A stretch of DNA of 5,126 bases, taken from Pseudomonadales bacterium (GTDB lineage: Bacteria; Pseudomonadota; Gammaproteobacteria; Pseudomonadales; Pseudohongiellaceae). Both the position numbers and the translations under genes were made by a program. The notes under the pieces were generated by a model. The model was not told where the DNA came from, searched no databases, and saw only the letters and a list, made by a program, of their open reading frames with translations. This document shows positions 1 through 5,126 of this stretch, piece after piece; position 1 is the stretch's first letter; each line of letters opens with the position of its first letter. The DNA lies in contig JAKSCP010000201.1 of NCBI GenBank assembly GCA_022360535.1, positions 1 to 5,126 on the forward strand, read 5' to 3'.

Positions 1-2481
1 ATCGAAGAAATAATCGTCGAAGGTCAGGCTACCCGAGAAGGGATTACCGACCTGGCTATCGACGTTGCTCGTTTTGGAACACAAGTTCAGTTAATAAGCT
101 CGGTGGAGATTGAAACTGGTGGCTTTACCAACTTTGGAGAACTGGCATCCGGATTGATCCGGGGTGCAAACATCGGTTATTCACCTGATGAAGGGGAGTT
201 CACCATTCGTATTGATGGCGGCACCGACCGCGATACTTTGTTGTTGTTAGACGGCGTCCCCACCTTTGATCGCGGCACACCCCTGGAAAGCCTGTGGGGT
301 GCGACTGCGATCGATCCTCGCATGATTGAGAACGTGGAAATCTTCCGCGGCGGCCAGAGTCTTTACTTCGGTGGTAACGGTGGTCTGGGTGTGGTCAATG
401 TGCTGTACAAAAGGCCGGAAGCCGGCGATGACATGCACGGCGAGTTTGGTGTCTATGCCGGGGACTTTCGCACCAGAGAGATGTACGGCAACGTAACCTT
501 TCCAATCAACGATGATCACTATCTGATGTTTTTCGGGCGTTCTTACGAAACCAATGCCCATGAAATCTTTACCCGTGAAATGTTTACTGACAATGTACAG
601 GCCCTGGGTGGATTTCATAAATTTCCCTACAGCTACAACAACCTGGGCATTAAATACTTGTGGGCACCTTCAGATGAAACGGAGTTCAGAATTGGCTATC
701 AACACTCCACTATCGATTTCCGCGATTCTTTCCCCCATATCACAGTTTTCCAGCCAAACTTCACCGAGTTCCCCATGTGGGAAACCAATTTCCGTCACGA
801 GTTCTCCGATGATTTACGCCTCGAGATTCAGGGCTATTACACCAATCCAAGGCTTTGGAACACCGAGCTGGATGCACGAGTCTGCAATATCCCACGCCTC
901 GGTGATCTGCCACAGGAATTTCAGGATCTGGCGGCGGCACAAGGCATAACCGGGTTTAGCACAGCAACAGAGTTTGAAACCTTTGCCAATGCGACACCCG
1001 GTTTGCCGGCTGGCTGTGTCACCAACCCATTTGGCAATCGGGGCCTGGCTGCCGTGCAGGCTGATGTGGGCTACTACGTCGACGACGACGGTAATCCTTA
1101 CGGCACGGTGGATAACCCTTTTCCAATAGGCGCGCCGATCGGTTACGTCATTCAAAGTGTTGCCAGCTTTGGCACGGGTGCTCCCACCAAAGGTTTCGGA
1201 GAAGTTGATCAGTTCAAGGCGGGTTATAACGACTGGGGTATCAACTCCCGTCTGCGCTACTCATTCAATGAAAACTTTGAGGGCGTCATAGGTTTTCAAA
1301 ACATTACCTATGAAGATGGCTCACACCAGGCTTACGGGATGACCGATGACAAAGTGGAAACCAATGGCCTGTATGGTGAAGTGCGGTTCTCTTCTGATCG
1401 CTTTATCCAAACCAATTTCTCGATCTCCGCGCGGCAGGATTTTAATGATGCCTTTGACGATGAAGACATCTGGAAATACGGATTTCGCCAGGAACTTCCG
1501 GCCGGTTTCTACTTCCGATCCAACGGCGGAACTTCATACAGCCAACCAACTCTGCGAGAAGCTGGCTTCCGCGGTAATACTGTTGCAAACCCGACGCTGC
1601 AAACTCAACGGGTGGAAACTTACAGCTTAGGTACCGGTATTAACGGCAACGCTTTCGGGGGCACCTATAACGTGGAAGTGGGCTACTTCGACACAGTGAT
1701 CGACAACCAGTTTGGTTCCGATGCCCTGGAAGATGTGTGCCTGAACTTTCCTGGAGTCACACCGGCCGACATCAATCCAAACATCATTCCGCCGCTGGAG
1801 TTCTGTGACTTTGCCCTGGCCCAGGGCCTGGATCGCCTGGATGTTGCCTTCTTCAATACTGACCGGGAACAGGACATCTCGGGCGTCACCCTGGACATCG
1901 CTTTTGATACAGATTTGTGGCAAGCGGATTTCACCTACACCGATATGGAATCGCTGGAACCCAATCCACTCTTTGGTCAAATGGCGCGGCTTGACGGAAG
2001 TCCAGCCGCTCTCGATTTCGTCGTGCCCGGCGCGGCTGGTGCAAGTCCCGATCGGCAATCTTCCGAACGGCCCGAGTGGTCAGCCTCTCTCCTGCTGACT
2101 TTCACCCCCAGCGAACGCTGGATATTTGCAGTCAATACTGCCTGGCAAGGACCCGAGTGGGCCTACGCCAACACCCGCGCGAGCCGCATTGTGGACAGTG
2201 GCGGCAACCGCCTGGTCCCCGACCTCAACTTCGGCGACTACACAGTGGTGAATGGATCGATTCAGTATTTTCTGGGGGATGACTTGCAGCACCGTTTTCT
2301 GCTGCGCGCAGTGAATCTGTTCGATGAGGATTACTTCGAACGGGCCGGGCTTGGCGATCAACGAATTTCTGTTGCCGGTGTACGCGGCGAAGTCGGACCC
2401 GATGACGGAGACTACTATTATCGCTACGGTTGGTGGGGCAAACCCCGTTCTTTCTGGCTGCAGTATGAATATCAATTCTGA
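1..2481 (+). CDS. TonB-dependent outer-membrane receptor, 5'-truncated by window edge
   Basis: This is a TonB-dependent receptor, an outer-membrane beta-barrel that imports a scarce or bulky ligand using energy from TonB-ExbB-ExbD. The frame is open from base 1 to the TGA at 2479-2481 (826 residues visible). The GTG at 103 is not the real start, because the residues before it contain a TonB box (IEEIIVEGQ, visible residues 1-9) followed by plug sequence; the signal peptide must lie upstream. The plug spans about residues 10-140, with the family landmarks LLLLDGVP (80-87), IENVEIFRGG (109-118) and GGNGGLGVVNVLYKRP (124-139). The remainder is rich in alternating aromatic and polar strands, as in a 22-strand barrel, and ends in YEYQF with the terminal Phe expected for BAM recognition. 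Two long inserts each carry a cysteine pair (residues 295/339 and 580/602). The plug departs from the usual RGPQSALYGSNAIGGVINI consensus. The ligand cannot be told from sequence; the phosphatase neighbours hint at an organophosphate, which is inference only. Confidence 0.95.
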   Translation: MEEIIVEGQATREGITDLAIDVARFGTQVQLISSVEIETGGFTNFGELASGLIRGANIGYSPDEGEFTIRIDGGTDRDTLLLLDGVPTFDRGTPLESLWGATAIDPRMIENVEIFRGGQSLYFGGNGGLGVVNVLYKRPEAGDDMHGEFGVYAGDFRTREMYGNVTFPINDDHYLMFFGRSYETNAHEIFTREMFTDNVQALGGFHKFPYSYNNLGIKYLWAPSDETEFRIGYQHSTIDFRDSFPHITVFQPNFTEFPMWETNFRHEFSDDLRLEIQGYYTNPRLWNTELDARVCNIPRLGDLPQEFQDLAAAQGITGFSTATEFETFANATPGLPAGCVTNPFGNRGLAAVQADVGYYVDDDGNPYGTVDNPFPIGAPIGYVIQSVASFGTGAPTKGFGEVDQFKAGYNDWGINSRLRYSFNENFEGVIGFQNITYEDGSHQAYGMTDDKVETNGLYGEVRFSSDRFIQTNFSISARQDFNDAFDDEDIWKYGFRQELPAGFYFRSNGGTSYSQPTLREAGFRGNTVANPTLQTQRVETYSLGTGINGNAFGGTYNVEVGYFDTVIDNQFGSDALEDVCLNFPGVTPADINPNIIPPLEFCDFALAQGLDRLDVAFFNTDREQDISGVTLDIAFDTDLWQADFTYTDMESLEPNPLFGQMARLDGSPAALDFVVPGAAGASPDRQSSERPEWSASLLLTFTPSERWIFAVNTAWQGPEWAYANTRASRIVDSGGNRLVPDLNFGDYTVVNGSIQYFLGDDLQHRFLLRAVNLFDEDYFERAGLGDQRISVAGVRGEVGPDDGDYYYRYGWWGKPRSFWLQYEYQF

Positions 2482-2495
2482 TTGAGGAGTTGCAG

Positions 2496-2541
2496 AACAG
2501 CGCTCTCGCTAATTTCGACTACTTCTAGCGAGCGCGCTGTT
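2496..2541 (+). terminator. Imperfect hairpin, probable terminator of the receptor gene
   Basis: Arms 2496-2511 (AACAGCGCTCTCGCTA) and 2526-2541 (TAGCGAGCGCGCTGTT) are reverse complements over 16 positions with a single mismatch (T2504 against C2533). They enclose a 14-base loop. The hairpin starts 15 bases after the receptor stop codon, where an intrinsic terminator is expected. The following sequence (TGAATCTT...) is only modestly T-rich and has no uninterrupted U-tract, so it may be a weak terminator or a 3'-end stabilising structure. It suggests that the receptor and phoD are separate transcription units. Confidence 0.65.
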
Positions 2542-2563
2542 TGAATCTTGCTGTTTGAATCTT
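2536..2563. repeat. Perfect 14-base tandem duplication
   Basis: GCTGTTTGAATCTT occurs at 2536-2549 and again immediately at 2550-2563 with no mismatch. The first copy overlaps the 3' arm of the hairpin, so the duplication adds a second GCTGTT that could also pair with the AACAGC of the 5' arm. It is probably a recent slippage product; no function is evident. Confidence 0.9.
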
Positions 2564-2619
2564 AAAGTTCCAATCAGCATAGTCAACCTGAGCAGTCACT
2601 CTCTACTTAACAGCTTATC

Positions 2620-2637
2620 CAGTCATCATCTTGTCAC
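2620..2637 (+). promoter_or_regulatory. Candidate Pho box (PhoB-binding site) upstream of phoD
   Basis: CAGTCAT at 2620-2626 and TTGTCAC at 2631-2637 are separated by exactly four bases, giving the 7-4-7 direct-repeat layout with an 11-base period of the enterobacterial Pho box (CTGTCAT, four A/T-rich bases, CTGTCAC). Each half-site differs from that consensus at one position; the spacer CATC is less A/T-rich than usual. In PhoB-activated promoters the box replaces the -35 element and a -10 lies about 10 bases downstream. Here only weak candidates exist at 2648-2654 (TTAGCT or TAGCTT). The site lies 48 bases before the phoD start codon, and phosphatase genes are classic Pho regulon members. 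This was found by eye, and short motifs can arise by chance. Confidence 0.5.
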
Positions 2638-2685
2638 GCCGCAGGTGTTAGCTTTTTCCTGAAATCAACTTAACCGAAAAAACTC

Positions 2686-4209
2686 ATGATTAACCGTCGA
2701 CAATTCATTCTCTCCTCCTCAGGCCTTCTCGTTACCAGCAAGTTGGGCACGTCATGGGGACAAGATGTTGTTCGTGATCCATTCACTCTAGGAGTCGCTT
2801 CCGGTGTACCACGCCCGAATAGTGTTTTGTTGTGGACCCGGCTCGCGCCAGAACCTTTTGCTGGAGGGGGCATGCCGCAATCTGACGTGCCAGTCAGAGT
2901 TCGCCTTGCCCGTGATGAGGAACTTCGCGACACCATGATTGATCGAATCATCACTGCGCCAGCGGACGATGGACATTCGATTCATTTTCGAGCCGATGGT
3001 CTGGAACCCGGCAGAGAGTATTGGTACCAGTTTGAAGTAGGAGAATTTGCCAGCACAGTTGGAAGAACCAAGACAGCTGCCACTGGAGGCCTTGATGATT
3101 TTCGATTGGCCTTTGCCTCGTGCCAGTCGCTGGAAACCGGCTACTATGCTGCTTATCGAGACATGGCTGAAGCCCGCCCCGATTTGATTATTCATCTGGG
3201 TGACTACATCTATGAAGGCGGACCACGGGACGAGAGCCGTGGCCCCGTGCGTCGGCACATGGGTGCAGAAATTAAAACACTGTGGGATTATCGAAACCGT
3301 CATGCCCAGTATCGTTCCGATCCAAACCTGCAGGCTGCGCATGCCACAGCACCATGGATGGTGGCTCCCGACGATCATGAAATCGACAACAACTGGGCTG
3401 GCTATACACCCGAAGATCCTGAAGAACAAACCGAACTCGAGTTCAGGGTCAGACGTTGGGCAGCTCTGAAAGCCTACTATGAACATATGCCCATAGAAAA
3501 CCGACCCCAACTCGCCGAATTGGACTCTTCTTTACAAATCTATACGAGCCTGGAATTTGGTGATATCGCAAAGGTCATCTTGCTCGATACTCGCCAATAT
3601 CGTGCCGACCAACCTTGTGGGCAAGAATTTCCGGCTGCAGATGACTGCAACGAGCGATACTCAAACGACATCAGTTTCACTGGTCGCGAACAAGAGCAGT
3701 GGCTGTTCGGTGAATTAAGAGATAGCGAAAAACACTGGAATTTTATGGCCCAACAGACCTGGTTTAGTCAGTTTCGTTATACAGGAAACCGATACAATAT
3801 GGATCAATGGGACGGCTACCCGGCACAGAGACAACAAGTGATTCAACGCCTGGCTGATCCTGAATTATCCAACCCAATAGTCTTAAGTGGCGACTGGCAT
3901 TGCGGCTGCGCGATGAATGTTATGGAAGATTTTAATAGCACCGTGGCTCCAAGCGTCGCTGCGGAACTAGCTGGTACTTCCATTTCTTCGATATGCCCGT
4001 GGGCAGCAGCCGTAGAAGAATCTATTCCTGAAAACCCCCACGTACAATATTTCTCCGGTGATAGGCGCGGCTATGTACTAGTCGATATGAACCAGGAGCG
4101 CTTGTTAGCTCAGTATCGACTTGTGGAAGACGCCCGTGACGCCAACTCAGGTGTTGCGGTTGATGCGGAGATGATTGTGGAATCCGGTCAACGGGGATTT
4201 ACAGCTTAG
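2686..4209 (+). CDS. phoD: Alkaline phosphatase D (PhoD family), Tat-exported
   Basis: This is a complete 507-residue PhoD-type phosphatase or phosphodiesterase that would release phosphate from organic phosphoesters in the periplasm or outside the cell. The N-terminus MINRRQFILSSSGLL is a twin-arginine signal, which fits folding with metal in the cytoplasm before export. An N-terminal PhoD domain (about 31-130) carries the hallmark FTLGVASG...NSVLLWTRL. The metallophosphatase core shows FASCQ (Cys146, equivalent to the iron-binding Cys of Bacillus PhoD), HLGDYIYE (Asp173), APDDHEIDNNW (Asp229, Asp230, His231, Asn235), LLDTRQYR (300-306), the EQEQWLFGEL helix, SGDWH (Asp403, His405), AELAGTSISS (427-435) and the C-terminal RRGYVLVD. 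Cys311 and Cys321 may form a disulfide. An in-frame TAA at 2671 and no other start codon after it fix the ATG at 2686, although no clear Shine-Dalgarno sequence precedes it. Family assignment is firm; the exact substrate is not known. Confidence 0.96.
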   Translation: MINRRQFILSSSGLLVTSKLGTSWGQDVVRDPFTLGVASGVPRPNSVLLWTRLAPEPFAGGGMPQSDVPVRVRLARDEELRDTMIDRIITAPADDGHSIHFRADGLEPGREYWYQFEVGEFASTVGRTKTAATGGLDDFRLAFASCQSLETGYYAAYRDMAEARPDLIIHLGDYIYEGGPRDESRGPVRRHMGAEIKTLWDYRNRHAQYRSDPNLQAAHATAPWMVAPDDHEIDNNWAGYTPEDPEEQTELEFRVRRWAALKAYYEHMPIENRPQLAELDSSLQIYTSLEFGDIAKVILLDTRQYRADQPCGQEFPAADDCNERYSNDISFTGREQEQWLFGELRDSEKHWNFMAQQTWFSQFRYTGNRYNMDQWDGYPAQRQQVIQRLADPELSNPIVLSGDWHCGCAMNVMEDFNSTVAPSVAAELAGTSISSICPWAAAVEESIPENPHVQYFSGDRRGYVLVDMNQERLLAQYRLVEDARDANSGVAVDAEMIVESGQRGFTA

Positions 4210-4246
4210 AGTACTCACATCCTTATCAGTATCAGTTCAAACCTTT

Positions 4247-4250
4247 GAGG
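4247..4250 (+). promoter_or_regulatory. Ribosome binding site of the PHP gene
   Basis: GAGG at 4247-4250 lies seven bases before the ATG at 4258, an ideal Shine-Dalgarno arrangement. An in-frame TGA at 4246-4248 excludes any upstream start. Together they fix the start codon of the PHP-domain gene, and they contrast with phoD, which lacks a clear Shine-Dalgarno sequence. Confidence 0.8.
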
Positions 4251-4257
4251 ACTGAAC

Positions 4258-5126
4258 ATGAACAAGTTTCTGACCATCCTGTTTTGCAGTATTGCTATTC
4301 CCTGCCTGGCTCAATCCACAGCGACAGTCACCAGGCAGTCACTGGAGGGCGGAAGTTTTGAAACCGAAGAGCGCTGGTGGCGCGGCAACACCCACTCTCA
4401 TTCCTGGTGGAGTGACGGTGATGCGCCACCGGAACTCATCGCCGACTGGTACAAGGAGCATGGTTATCACTTCCTGGTGATCAGCGATCACAACATCATG
4501 AAGGAAGGTGTGAAGTGGTATCCAATCGACGTCATCATGAGGCCGTTGGAGCAGCTCCATTACTCCTACGCACGCTATGTAGAGCGCTTCGGCAACGACT
4601 GGGTAGAAACGCGCAACGGACCGGTGGGTCGTGAGGTAAAGCTTAAGACTCTGGATGAGTACCGGTCTCTGTTCGAAGAACCCAACCGTTTCATCTTCAT
4701 CAATGGGCAAGAGATTACTGACGGCTATAACGAGCTACCCATGCACGCGAACGGCGTCAACCTGGTTGAATTGGTTGAGCCCCAGGGCGGTGATGATATG
4801 CGGAGCACCATCCAGAACAACCTGGACGCGGTGATGGCCCAGTCGCGGCGCTACGGACAACCTATGCTGATGCATCTCAACCACCCGAATTTCGTCTGGG
4901 GTCAGACTCCCGAGGACTTTTTTTACCTGGAACACGACGCTGGCGATGGATTTTTCGAGATGTGGAATGGGCATTCCAGCGTACGCAACTACGGAGATGC
5001 CTATCATGTCAGCATCGAACGCATGTGGGATATCGTGCTGTCGAAACGCCTGGGTGAGTTGAACCGCTCTGTGATCTACGGGGTCGCAGTCGATGACGCC
5101 CATGAATATGCAGTGTGGGGATTGGG
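4258..5126 (+). CDS. Exported PHP-domain metallohydrolase, 3'-truncated by window edge
   Basis: The frame is open from the ATG at 4258 to the window end (289 full codons plus two bases). Residues 1-18 (MNKFLTILFCSIAIPCLA) form a Sec signal peptide, with likely cleavage before QS; AIPC is not a convincing lipobox. The mature part has the PHP (polymerase and histidinol phosphatase) metal-site motifs in order: HSH (46-48) with SDG (Asp53), ISDHN (Asp77, His78), NGQE (Glu152), PMHANG (His163), HLNHPN (His206, His209) and VDDAH (Asp279 or Asp280, His282). These residues normally bind a di- or trinuclear metal centre that hydrolyses phosphoesters, and in CehA/McbA-like relatives also other esters. 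The first motif is flanked by Trp pairs (40-41, 50-51), and about 73 residues separate the DHN and Glu motifs, suggesting an inserted lid or substrate-binding segment. It lies 48 bases after phoD with no terminator between, so it is probably co-transcribed. Fold and hydrolase class are well supported; the substrate is unknown. Confidence 0.92.
   Translation, partial: MNKFLTILFCSIAIPCLAQSTATVTRQSLEGGSFETEERWWRGNTHSHSWWSDGDAPPELIADWYKEHGYHFLVISDHNIMKEGVKWYPIDVIMRPLEQLHYSYARYVERFGNDWVETRNGPVGREVKLKTLDEYRSLFEEPNRFIFINGQEITDGYNELPMHANGVNLVELVEPQGGDDMRSTIQNNLDAVMAQSRRYGQPMLMHLNHPNFVWGQTPEDFFYLEHDAGDGFFEMWNGHSSVRNYGDAYHVSIERMWDIVLSKRLGELNRSVIYGVAVDDAHEYAVWGL

Noticed and set aside
103..105. GTG at 103 as the start of the receptor gene
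   Set aside because: The frame is open to base 1 and the upstream codons encode a TonB box and plug residues, so the real start lies outside the window.
1076..1091. GAC triplet run in the receptor gene
   Set aside because: Only three GAC codons encoding DDD in a loop; too short to be a meaningful microsatellite.
2788..3510. 240-residue open frame on the - strand inside phoD
   Set aside because: It is antisense to the conserved PhoD core, shows no recognisable motif, and is explained by codon bias of the + strand gene.
4224..4235. TATCAG tandem repeat between phoD and the PHP gene
   Set aside because: Two copies of a six-base unit are likely chance; it has no Pho box spacing or other regulatory pattern.
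4256..4311. Lipoprotein signal in the PHP protein
   Set aside because: AIPC lacks the canonical lipobox Leu and small residues at the right positions; an ordinary Sec signal cleaved after CLA fits better.
4339..5103. Two - strand open frames (4339-4710 and 4735-5103) at the window end
   Set aside because: They are antisense to the PHP-domain gene, whose + strand frame has a signal peptide, a ribosome binding site and all the metal-binding motifs.

Overview
The window looks like part of a chromosome from a Gram-negative bacterium, most likely a proteobacterium and plausibly an aquatic gammaproteobacterium. The reasons are a TonB-dependent outer-membrane receptor with a TonB box and a C-terminal aromatic residue, a Tat-exported PhoD-type phosphatase, a possible PhoB-type Pho box, and roughly balanced base composition. 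No gene pins the lineage more precisely. All genes are on the + strand, and I see no mobile element, RNA gene or CRISPR array.

Layout: (1) 1-2481 is the 3' part of a TonB-dependent receptor gene. The reading frame is open from base 1 and begins at the TonB box, so the signal peptide and start codon lie upstream of the window. (2) 2482-2685 is a 204-base intergenic region. It holds a long imperfect hairpin (probable terminator), a perfect 14-base tandem duplication on its 3' side, and a candidate Pho box with 7-4-7 direct-repeat architecture 48 bases before the next start codon. (3) 2686-4209 is a complete alkaline phosphatase D (PhoD) gene with a twin-arginine signal. (4) 4258-5126 is the 5' part of a gene for an exported PHP-domain metallohydrolase. 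It follows phoD after 48 bases with a good ribosome binding site and runs off the window end.

Working model (inference): phoD and the PHP gene form one operon, possibly induced by phosphate starvation, that releases phosphate from organic phosphoesters outside the cytoplasm. The upstream receptor could import a related bulky substrate, but it appears to be a separate transcription unit and its substrate is unknown. The combination of a TonB-dependent receptor, PhoD and an exported PHP enzyme is the most interesting aspect of the window; each family on its own is well known.
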